Assembly: GCA_035476635.1 (NCBI GenBank)
Contig: DATILI010000343.1
Coordinates: 1 to 17,977 of the forward strand
Source: DATILI01 sp035476635
GTDB taxonomy: Bacteria; Pseudomonadota; Gammaproteobacteria; Burkholderiales; Burkholderiaceae_C
Direction of reading: 5' to 3'
DNA: 17,977 nt
Below the pieces are notes generated by a model. That model made no database searches. It was given only the letters and a program-made list of their open reading frames with translations, and was not told the DNA's origin. This document shows, in pieces, positions 7,483-14,787 of this stretch (positions are counted from its first letter, which is position 1; the number at the start of each line of letters is the position of its first letter). The translations under genes and the position numbers were made by a program.

Positions 7483-10400
7483 ATGCAGGTCAGTCCCGTG
7501 GATTCGACGCTCGCCGCCGCGGACGACGATCAGTCAGCCCAGCGGCGCGTGCACCCCATCGTCAAGCTGGACTACGGCGTGCGCGTGCTGTCCCACCTGT
7601 TCGCCGGCCTCATCCTGGCCTCGGTCTTCAAGACGCGCGCGCCGGGACCGGTCATTTGGGTTCTGTTTGCCGTCACCACCTTGCTGTGGCCCCATATCGC
7701 CTATTTCGTCGCGAAGCGGGCCACGGACTCCAAGCGGGCCGAACTGCGCAACCTGCTGCTTGACTCCGCCCTGCTCGGGGTCTGGATCGCACTCACCGGC
7801 TTCGACATCTGGGCCACTGTCGGCATGTTCGTCGCGATCAACACGGCCAACCTCAGCGTCGGCGGCGTGCGCTTCTCGTTCAAGGGCATCGGCCTGTTTG
7901 CCGTTGGCGCTGTGGCAGGAGGCCTCACAACCGGTTTTGAGTTTCGGCCCGAGTCCTCCCTGTTCACCGCGGGACTTTCAGCGATCGCCATCATCGCGTA
8001 CACGGTGGTGTTTGGCGTTCATTCCAACATCGAGGCGCGGCGCGCCATCAGTGCGCGGCGGGAGGTGCAGGCGCGCAACCAGGTCATCGAGCAGCTCTAT
8101 GAGGTCACAGCGCTGCTGGCATCCAGCGTGGACATGGACCGCGCCCTGGACGTGATCACCGCCAAGGCGGTGGAGCTGCTGGGCTGCGACGGCTCAGGGA
8201 TCTACATGGACAACGACGCGCGCGGCGGCCTGACCTACTTTCGCGGGCTCAACGTGGACTCCGAGCTGTCGCGGGACCTGGTCTTGAAGCCAGGCGAAGG
8301 CATCGCCGGGCGCGCATTCCAGGAGCGGCGCCCCTTCTGGAGCAGGGATCTTCGGGCCGATCCAGCGGTAAGCTACAACACCCCCGCAACCGAGAGACTG
8401 ATCAAAGAGAGGGCTGCACGCGGCGTGCTGGGCGCACCGATGATCAGCCAGGGCAAGGTCCACGGGGTGCTGATGGCACGTTTTCTCAGCCCGCATGACT
8501 TCACGCCCAAGGAGGTTCAGCTGCTCTCGTCGCTGGCCGATCAGGCGGCGATCGCCATCACCAACGCCCGCCTCTTCGAGGCCCTGCAGCAAGCCAAGGA
8601 AGCCGCCGAAACCGCCAACCAGGCCAAGAGCGCCTTCCTTGCGAACATGAGCCACGAGCTGCGAACGCCGCTCAACGCCGTCATCGGCTACAGCGAGATG
8701 CTGGAAGAAGACCTGTCGGACCGCGACACGGACCCGCTGGTGCTGGGCGATCTGGCCAGAATCAAGGGTTCGGCCAAGCATTTGCTGGGCCTGATCAACG
8801 ACGTGCTCGACCTGTCCAAGATCGAGGCGGACAAGGTCGAGCTGCATTTCGAGGAGGTCTCCCTCGCCGAACTCGTCGACCAGGTGACCGCGACCGTGCG
8901 GCCGCTGGTGGCGGCCAACCGCAATCGGCTGGAGATTCGCCTGCCGCCCGATCTCGCGCCCATCCAGTCCGACATCACACGGGTGCGCCAGGTGCTGCTG
9001 AACCTGGTGTCCAACGCCGCCAAGTTCACCGCGGACGGAGTCATCACGCTGGAGGTCAGCCTGCAGACCGATGCGGCGCAGTTCACCCGCGTGGTGTTCG
9101 ACGTGGCCGACACCGGCATCGGAATGACGCCGGAGCAAATCGACAAGCTGTTCAGGCCCTTCGCGCAGGCGGATTCCGCGACCACCCGCAAGTTCGGCGG
9201 CTCGGGGCTGGGGTTGGTCATCAGCCGCAGCCTGTGCCGCATGCTGGGCGGGGACGTCACCGTGAGCAGCGTGCCGGGCGCCGGCAGCCGCTTCGTCGCC
9301 AGCGTGTTGACGCAGCCGGCCGCGCAAGCCCCGGTATCCGACTGGGCCGGCTTGAAGGCGGCGGCCGCGGCCGTATCGCATGCCGCCCCCGAGGCGGTTG
9401 AGCGGCAGACATCGCTGGAGGACGAGGTCGCGGACAGCCGCATTCGCGCCGTGGTGCAGGCCGCTCCGCTGTTCATCATTCTCTGGCGCGCGGGGGACGA
9501 CAAGATCCTGCTGGCCGGGCCCGCCAGCCTCGATCTGTTCGGCCATCGTGCCGAGGACGTCATCGGCCTGTCGATGAAGAGCCTGTACGGGGCGCACAGC
9601 GTCGACGGCGCGGGTTTGAGCGAGCTGCTGGCCAGGGAGGGGCGCGCGGTCAACTACGAGGTGCGGTTCCTGCGCGCAGATGGCACCGAGTTCTGGGGCC
9701 GCGTTTCCGCGCACCACCTGCAATACGCGGGCCGCACCTGCCTGATCGCCGGCGTGATGGACGTGAGCGACCTGCACGAGGCGCAGGCGGCCACGCTGGC
9801 GGCGAGCACCGCCAAGTCGCGCTTCCTGAGCAATATGGGGCACGTGATGCGCACCCCGTTGAGCGACATCATCGGCTACGCCGACCTGCTGGCGGAGCGG
9901 GCCTCGGAGCGCGCCGACCGGGCCCATGTGGCGACCGAGGCCGGGCGCATCCGCGAGTCCGGCGTCGCGCTCCTGGGCATGATCGACACGGTGCTCCAAT
10001 ATTCGAGCCTGGACGCGAACACCCTGCAGGTGCACCTGGAGCCGGTGGACGTGCCCACACTGGTCAACCAGGTGGTGCTGGTGACCCAGCCGCTGACGGC
10101 GCGGCGCGGCAACATGCTGGCCGTGCCCGACGTGCCCGCCGTGCAGGTGCTGGCGGATCGCAAGTGGCTCAAGCAGGTCCTGTTCTACCTTGTCACCCAT
10201 GCCAACAGCGCCAGCGGCCGCGCCGAGATCGGGCTATTCATCCGTACGCTGGGAGAAGGCAGCCTGGAGTTCGTGGTGCGCGACAGCGGCCCCGGCATGA
10301 CGCCGCAGGAACTGGCCAGCGCATTCCAGCCCTTTCATGCAACCCTCGGGCCGGTCGCTCCTTCGATTGCCGATTTCGGACTCGGGCTGGCACTCAGCCG

Positions 10401-10545
10401 CGGTTTGTCCGAGCGCATGGGGGCCACGTTCACGGCCGAGTCCGAGCCGGGCAAGGGCTCGCATTTCACCGTCCGCCTGCCACTGGCCAAAGCCGCCCAG
10501 GCCAGCCTTCCGACCACCCAACCGAGCCCGCTCATCCATGCCTAA
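7483..10545 (+). CDS. Membrane sensor histidine kinase: MASE2-like, GAF, HisKA-HATPase, PAS, degenerate second HisKA-HATPase
   Basis: Inner-membrane signal-transducing kinase of 1020 residues, expected to phosphorylate the regulator encoded next. Residues about 30-180 hold five or six hydrophobic segments resembling MASE2 (WPHIAYFVAKR, then ELRNLLLDSALLG). A GAF domain follows (about 215-370). The first kinase core is complete: SHELRTPLNA with His391, N-box with Asn511, DTGIGM at 543, FRPF and GGSGLGL. A PAS domain starts near 657. A second core follows, with His787 in GHVMRTPLS (the Glu after His replaced by Val), an N-box in which His906 replaces the key Asn, then DSGPGM and DFGLGLALS. This second copy probably cannot bind Mg-ATP normally. 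No receiver domain is fused; the response regulator start overlaps the stop by 8 bp. The first core closely resembles that of the kinase at 15909-17423, so the two are paralogues. The signal sensed is unknown. Confidence 0.9.
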   Translation: MQVSPVDSTLAAADDDQSAQRRVHPIVKLDYGVRVLSHLFAGLILASVFKTRAPGPVIWVLFAVTTLLWPHIAYFVAKRATDSKRAELRNLLLDSALLGVWIALTGFDIWATVGMFVAINTANLSVGGVRFSFKGIGLFAVGAVAGGLTTGFEFRPESSLFTAGLSAIAIIAYTVVFGVHSNIEARRAISARREVQARNQVIEQLYEVTALLASSVDMDRALDVITAKAVELLGCDGSGIYMDNDARGGLTYFRGLNVDSELSRDLVLKPGEGIAGRAFQERRPFWSRDLRADPAVSYNTPATERLIKERAARGVLGAPMISQGKVHGVLMARFLSPHDFTPKEVQLLSSLADQAAIAITNARLFEALQQAKEAAETANQAKSAFLANMSHELRTPLNAVIGYSEMLEEDLSDRDTDPLVLGDLARIKGSAKHLLGLINDVLDLSKIEADKVELHFEEVSLAELVDQVTATVRPLVAANRNRLEIRLPPDLAPIQSDITRVRQVLLNLVSNAAKFTADGVITLEVSLQTDAAQFTRVVFDVADTGIGMTPEQIDKLFRPFAQADSATTRKFGGSGLGLVISRSLCRMLGGDVTVSSVPGAGSRFVASVLTQPAAQAPVSDWAGLKAAAAAVSHAAPEAVERQTSLEDEVADSRIRAVVQAAPLFIILWRAGDDKILLAGPASLDLFGHRAEDVIGLSMKSLYGAHSVDGAGLSELLAREGRAVNYEVRFLRADGTEFWGRVSAHHLQYAGRTCLIAGVMDVSDLHEAQAATLAASTAKSRFLSNMGHVMRTPLSDIIGYADLLAERASERADRAHVATEAGRIRESGVALLGMIDTVLQYSSLDANTLQVHLEPVDVPTLVNQVVLVTQPLTARRGNMLAVPDVPAVQVLADRKWLKQVLFYLVTHANSASGRAEIGLFIRTLGEGSLEFVVRDSGPGMTPQELASAFQPFHATLGPVAPSIADFGLGLALSRGLSERMGATFTAESEPGKGSHFTVRLPLAKAAQASLPTTQPSPLIHA

Positions 10546-10912
10546 GATCCTGCTGGTCGAAGACAACGAACTCAATCGCGACATGCTTTCCCGCCGCCTG
10601 CTGCGCCGCGGGTTCGAGGTGATCATGGCGGTCGACGGCGCGCAGGCGCTGACCAGCGCGGCGCATGACAAGCCCGATCTGATTCTCATGGACATGAGTC
10701 TGCCGGTGATCGACGGCTGGGAGGCCACCCGCCAACTGCGGGCCAACGGTGCGACACGCGCCATTCCCGTGATCGCCTTGACGGCCCACGCCATGTCGGG
10801 GGACCGCGAGCGTTCGCTTCAGGCCGGCTGCGACGAGTTCGAGACCAAGCCGGTCGAGTTCGAGCGCCTGCTGACGAAGATGCAGGCCCTGCTTTCCTCG
10901 GAGGAAGCATGA
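10538..10912 (+). CDS. Single-domain response regulator (CheY-like receiver)
   Basis: Phosphoacceptor partner of the preceding kinase; 124 aa, all of it one receiver domain with no output domain. The acidic pocket is in LLVEDNE, the phosphorylated residue is Asp52 in LILMDMSLP, the switch residue is the Thr of ALTAH, and the conserved Lys is Lys104 in ETKPV. Its ATG lies inside the end of the kinase gene (ATGCCTAA, 8-bp overlap), so the two are translated together. It resembles the receiver domain of the cyclase at 14770-15912 (NELNRD, then LSRRL), fitting duplication of a kinase/regulator pair. Without an output domain it must act by binding another protein or by passing phosphate on; possible targets are the enzymes encoded downstream, which is inference. 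Confidence 0.93.
   Translation: MPKILLVEDNELNRDMLSRRLLRRGFEVIMAVDGAQALTSAAHDKPDLILMDMSLPVIDGWEATRQLRANGATRAIPVIALTAHAMSGDRERSLQAGCDEFETKPVEFERLLTKMQALLSSEEA
10900..10905 (+). promoter_or_regulatory. Strong Shine-Dalgarno before a bridging micro-ORF
   Basis: GGAGGA lies inside the last codons of the response regulator, three bases before an ATG at 10909. The hydrolase ATG at 10941 has no comparable site of its own, so this is the best ribosome entry point at this junction. Confidence 0.5.
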
Positions 10913-10944
10913 AACAACCAGCCGCTGCGAAGCTTGCCCCATGA
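10909..10944 (+). CDS. Possible 11-codon bridging micro-ORF (translational coupler)
   Basis: The ATG overlaps the response regulator stop as ATGA, follows GGAGGA (10900-10905), and encodes MKQPAAAKLAP before a TGA that overlaps the ATG of the next gene, again as ATGA (10941-10944). The ATGA at both ends would carry ribosomes from the regulator gene into the hydrolase gene. The peptide itself has no recognisable feature. Such a short frame could arise by chance, so confidence is low. Confidence 0.3.
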   Translation: MKQPAAAKLAP

Positions 10945-12872
10945 GTTTCGTTTCCCGCATCGGAGAAAGCCTGCGCGCCCATCTCGGCGCCAAGGCCGAG
11001 CCACCCGACCCGCTCGCCGGCGTGCCGCCAGCCCTGCGGCCCTATGCCGACAAGCTTTGCACCGCGCAGCAAGCCGCGGCGCAGGTGCAAAGCGGCGACC
11101 ACGTCTTCGTCGGCACGGCCTGCGCGACGCCGCGGTCGCTGGTGGCCGCGCTGGAAGCCTGCTCGCCGCGCCCGCCCGACGTGGAACTGGTGCACTTCCT
11201 GACCGACCATGCGGTGCCGCACGACGCTTCCGGCCAGTGCATTTCGCACTACCGCCACCGCAGCTTCTTTGTCGGCCTGGACATGCGCGCGGCCGTCAAG
11301 CAGGGCCTGGCGGACTATGTGCCGATGTCCATCGCCCGGGTGCCCGCCATGATGGCCATCGGGCGGATTCCGGTCGATGTGGCCTTGATCCAGGTGTCTC
11401 TGCCCGACGAGTTCGGCTATGTCAACCTGGGCATCTCGGTCGACGTCATTCCCGCCGCGGTGGCCAAGGCGCGGGTCGTCATCGCGGAGGTCAACCCCGC
11501 CATGCCCCGCTCCATGGGCGACTCGACGCTGCACATCAGCCAGATTCACCATCTGGTGCCGGTCGACACGCCGGTGATCGAGTACCAGCACCAGGCGGCC
11601 CCCGAGCAGGCGATGGAGCAGATCGCCCGCTACATCGGCGGCATCATCGAAGACGGCTCGACCTTGCAGATCGGCCTGGGCCGCATCACCAACGAGGCCT
11701 TGAAGCACCTGGTCGACCGCGAAGACCTGGGGATTCACTCGGATGTCATCACCGACGCCATCATCCCGCTGCTCGAACGCGGCATCCTGACCGGGCAGCG
11801 CAAGAGCAACCAGGCGGGCAAGATCGTGACCAGCTTTGCCATGGGCTCGCGGCGGCTGTACGACCTGATCGACCGCAACCCGCTGTTCTCGTTCCAGCCG
11901 ATCGAGGTGGTCTGCGATCCGGCCACCATCGCGGCGCAGCACAAGATGGTCTCGGTCACGCAAGCCTTCGCGGTGGACCTGACCGGCCAGGTCTGCACCG
12001 ACCAGTTGAACGGCGATTTCTACAGCGGCCTGGCGGCGCAGCTCGAATTCCTGGGCGGCGCCTCGCGCTCCGAAGGGGGCAAGCCCATCATCTGCCTGAC
12101 CTCCACCGAAGACGACGGCCAGACCTCGCGCATCCGCGCGGCGCTGCGCCCGTCCGAAGGCGCCACGGTGGCGCGCACCGATGTGCACTACGTCATCACC
12201 GAGTTCGGCATCGCCTATCTGTTCGGCAAGTCCATTCGCGAGCGCGCGGTGGCGCTGATCGAGGTGGCGCATCCCAAGTTTCGCGCCGCGCTGTTCGACG
12301 AGGCCAAGGCGCTGGGCTACCTGCCGGCGGACCAGACGCTGCACAACATGCGCGCCTATCCGGTCGAAGAGGAGGTCAGCGTGCTGCTCAAGGACCAGCG
12401 CCGCGTGCTGTTGCGGCCGGCCACGTCGTCCGATGGGGAAGCCATCCGCGGCCTGTTTCACTGCCTGCCCGAACGCGATGTCTACACGCGTTTTTTCCGC
12501 AAGGTGCGCGGCCTGTCCAACAAGGACGTGGAGCGCCTGTGCAATGTGAATTTCGAGAACGAAGTGGCGTTCGTGGCCGTGACCGGCAGCCGCGAAAACC
12601 CGCAGATCGTGGGGCAATCCTGCTACTTCATCGATGCCTCGACCAACATCGGCGAAACCGCTTTCATGATCCATCCGCAATGGCAGGGCTGCGGCCTGGG
12701 CTCGGCCCTGCAGCAGCGCATGTCCAGCCACGCCATGGGCCGTGGCGTGCGTGGTTTCCTGGCGGAGATCCTGGCGAGCAACGACAACATGATCCGCCTG
12801 GCGCGCAAGGGTTCGCCCAACGTCAACACGGAAAAGACCCGCGACACGGTGCGTGTGACCACCTTGTTCTGA
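10941..12872 (+). CDS. Acetyl-CoA hydrolase/CoA-transferase family protein fused to a C-terminal GNAT acetyltransferase
   Basis: A 643-residue two-part enzyme. Residues about 30-450 match the acetyl-CoA hydrolase/4-hydroxybutyrate CoA-transferase family: DGSTLQIGLGRITN (from 238), GIHSDVITD (264-272), an SFAMGSRRLYDLI segment, DLTGQVC, and ITEFGIAYLFGK near 420. Family members that form a glutamyl-CoA intermediate have Glu in the IHSEM-type motif; here that position is Asp268. Residues about 485-640 form a GNAT domain with the acetyl-CoA loop QGCGLG (582-587). Likely substrates are a short acyl-CoA for the first part and a protein or small-molecule amine for the second; neither can be named from sequence. 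The start at 10941 has little ribosome site of its own and probably relies on coupling. It lies 28 bp after the response regulator and 40 bp before the phospholipase gene, suggesting one transcript. Confidence 0.9.
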   Translation: MSFVSRIGESLRAHLGAKAEPPDPLAGVPPALRPYADKLCTAQQAAAQVQSGDHVFVGTACATPRSLVAALEACSPRPPDVELVHFLTDHAVPHDASGQCISHYRHRSFFVGLDMRAAVKQGLADYVPMSIARVPAMMAIGRIPVDVALIQVSLPDEFGYVNLGISVDVIPAAVAKARVVIAEVNPAMPRSMGDSTLHISQIHHLVPVDTPVIEYQHQAAPEQAMEQIARYIGGIIEDGSTLQIGLGRITNEALKHLVDREDLGIHSDVITDAIIPLLERGILTGQRKSNQAGKIVTSFAMGSRRLYDLIDRNPLFSFQPIEVVCDPATIAAQHKMVSVTQAFAVDLTGQVCTDQLNGDFYSGLAAQLEFLGGASRSEGGKPIICLTSTEDDGQTSRIRAALRPSEGATVARTDVHYVITEFGIAYLFGKSIRERAVALIEVAHPKFRAALFDEAKALGYLPADQTLHNMRAYPVEEEVSVLLKDQRRVLLRPATSSDGEAIRGLFHCLPERDVYTRFFRKVRGLSNKDVERLCNVNFENEVAFVAVTGSRENPQIVGQSCYFIDASTNIGETAFMIHPQWQGCGLGSALQQRMSSHAMGRGVRGFLAEILASNDNMIRLARKGSPNVNTEKTRDTVRVTTLF

Positions 12873-12912
12873 TCCCTCCCATCCAACAACTCCAACACGC
12901 AAAGCCTCCCGT

Positions 12913-14787
12913 ATGTCCATCGAATCCCAGGACGCGCTCCTGACCCAGCTTCTACGCACCTTTCTCGGCAACCTGGATGGCGCCGCCATGGCGCTCTTGC
13001 GCCGGCACCTCGAATGGGTGGCCATCGGCGCCGGCGAGACGCTGATGAAGCAGGGTGATCCGGGCGACTCCATGTACCTGTCGGTCAGTGGGCGGCTGCG
13101 CGTATACGTGAAGAACGAGGACGGCGTCGACCAGATGGTGCGCGAGATGGGGCGCGGACAGGTCATCGGCGAGATGAGCCTGTACACCGAAGACCGGCGC
13201 TCGGCGACGGTGGTCGCGATCCGCGACTCGGTGCTGGTGCGCCTGGCCAAGGCCGAGTTCACCAGCTTGCTGGCCAGCAGCACGCAGGTCTCGATCGCGC
13301 TGACCCGCCAGATCATCGGGCGGCTGCAGTCGCGCGAAGCCGCCGCCGTGGTGGCGCCGCCGGTCACCATCGGCCTGCTGCCGATTTCCGCCGACGTTGA
13401 TGCGCGCGACTTCGGCCTGAAGCTGGCGGCCCAGCTGACGCGCATCGGGCGGGTCTGCATCGTGGACGCCGCCGCCATCGATGCCAAGTTTCAGCAACCG
13501 GGCCTGGCGGCCAGAAGCGACGCCACGGACGCGGACACGAGCCGGCGCATTGCCCTGTACCTGAACCAGGTCGAGATCGACCACGAATTCGTGCTGCTGA
13601 TCGGCGACGCGCTGCCGACACCGTGGACCGAACGCTGCGGCCGGCACAGCGACGAGATTCTGCTCCTGGCCGATGCCGCGGCGCCGCCGGTGCTGCATGA
13701 AACCGAATTGCAGTGTCTGATGAAGCGCGTCGACCGGACCGAGGCGGCGGAAATCCTGGTGCTGCTGCACCCCACCGACTCAGAAGGCCCGCGCGGCACC
13801 CGGCAGTGGCTGGCGCGCCGCCCGGTCACCGACCATGTCCACGTGCGGCCGGCCCTGGAGCGCGATATGGCGCGCCTGGCCCGCATCCAGAGCCGCACGG
13901 CCGTGGGCCTGGTGCTGGCCGGAGGCGGTGCCCGCGGGATTGCGCACCTGGGCGTGTACCGGGCCCTGAAGGAGCGCGGCGTGGAGATCGATTTTGTCGG
14001 GGGCACCAGCATCGGCTCGGTCATGGCGGCCCTGATCGGCTCGGACCGGCCGGTCGACGACGTCATGACCATAGCGCGCAAGGCCTTCAGCGGCAGCCCC
14101 ACCAGCGACTTCAATCTGATCCCACTGCTGTCGCTCATCCGCGGGCGGCGCCTGCGCAGCATCATCGCGCAGGCGGTGCACGAGCTGCTGGGGCATCACG
14201 CGGATATCGAGGACTTGTGGAAAAACTATTTCTGCGTGGCCAGCAACTACACGCAGGCGCGCGAAGACGTGATCACCCGCGGCGAACTGCTCCGGTCGAT
14301 GCTGGCCAGCATCGCCATCCCGGGGGCGCTTCCGCCGGTTTTGATCGACGGCAATTTGCTGTGCGACGGCGGCACTTTCAACAACTTCCCGGCCGATGTG
14401 ATGCGCGCGCGGCGGGGCGTCGGCAAGGTGATCGGCGTGGACCTGGGTTCGCGCAAGCCGCGCTCGCTGAGCCTGACCGAAATCCCGGGCAACTGGGCAC
14501 TTCTCAGGGATCGCCTGCGGCCCCGCGCGCAACGCCGCTACAAGCTCCCGGCCCTGATGTCCTACCTGCTGGGCGTGAACATCCTGTACAGCACTTCGCG
14601 CCAGCAGGAATCGCAAAAGCTCACCGACCTGTACTTCAATCCGCCACTGGAGCGCGTGGGGATGCTGCAGTGGGAGAAATTCGACAGCATCTCAAGCCAA
14701 GGCCATGCCTTCGGCGCAGCGCTGCTGGACGGCATGACCGACGAGCAGCTGCGGCCGTATCGCCTGGGACTAGCCGGCGGTGGGTAG
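12913..14787 (+). CDS. NTE-type patatin-like phospholipase with N-terminal cyclic-nucleotide-binding domain
   Basis: Predicted serine lysophospholipase/esterase acting on membrane lipids, gated by a cyclic nucleotide. Residues about 15-135 form a CNB domain whose phosphate-binding cassette is GEMSLYTEDRRSATV, with the ribose-binding Glu87 and the phosphate-binding Arg96 both kept. Ser97 follows Arg96; this matches the Ser of CRP, and a hydroxyl there also occurs in cGMP-dependent kinases. A middle region (about 150-340) has the NTE-family pattern ending in VLLHP, then RQWLARRPV. The patatin domain has the oxyanion loop GGGARG, nucleophile Ser366 in GTSIG and catalytic Asp485 in DGG. There is no signal peptide and no obvious membrane segment. 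The start at 12913 has a weak ribosome site. The 3' end overlaps the convergent cyclase gene by 18 bp. RssA/YchK-type homologues without CNB exist; this is the longer NTE-like form. Confidence 0.92.
   Translation: MSIESQDALLTQLLRTFLGNLDGAAMALLRRHLEWVAIGAGETLMKQGDPGDSMYLSVSGRLRVYVKNEDGVDQMVREMGRGQVIGEMSLYTEDRRSATVVAIRDSVLVRLAKAEFTSLLASSTQVSIALTRQIIGRLQSREAAAVVAPPVTIGLLPISADVDARDFGLKLAAQLTRIGRVCIVDAAAIDAKFQQPGLAARSDATDADTSRRIALYLNQVEIDHEFVLLIGDALPTPWTERCGRHSDEILLLADAAAPPVLHETELQCLMKRVDRTEAAEILVLLHPTDSEGPRGTRQWLARRPVTDHVHVRPALERDMARLARIQSRTAVGLVLAGGGARGIAHLGVYRALKERGVEIDFVGGTSIGSVMAALIGSDRPVDDVMTIARKAFSGSPTSDFNLIPLLSLIRGRRLRSIIAQAVHELLGHHADIEDLWKNYFCVASNYTQAREDVITRGELLRSMLASIAIPGALPPVLIDGNLLCDGGTFNNFPADVMRARRGVGKVIGVDLGSRKPRSLSLTEIPGNWALLRDRLRPRAQRRYKLPALMSYLLGVNILYSTSRQQESQKLTDLYFNPPLERVGMLQWEKFDSISSQGHAFGAALLDGMTDEQLRPYRLGLAGGG
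14770..14787. other. Tail-to-tail overlap of phospholipase and cyclase coding ends
   Basis: The plus-strand phospholipase stop (TAG, 14785-14787) lies beyond the minus-strand cyclase stop (TAG on that strand, 14772-14770), so 18 bp code on both strands. There is no gap for a shared terminator; each transcript must run into the other gene as antisense. Confidence 0.85.

Noticed and set aside
8194..10200. A 668-codon minus-strand frame opposite the large kinase
   Set aside because: Antisense shadow of a gene with intact kinase boxes; composition is biased and no motif is present.
10686..13487. A 933-codon open frame on the minus strand opposite the regulator, hydrolase-GNAT and phospholipase genes
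   Set aside because: It lies wholly antisense to three genes with clear motifs. Its translation is rich in Arg, His, Ala and Gln with no domain; this is the usual shadow of high-GC codon bias.
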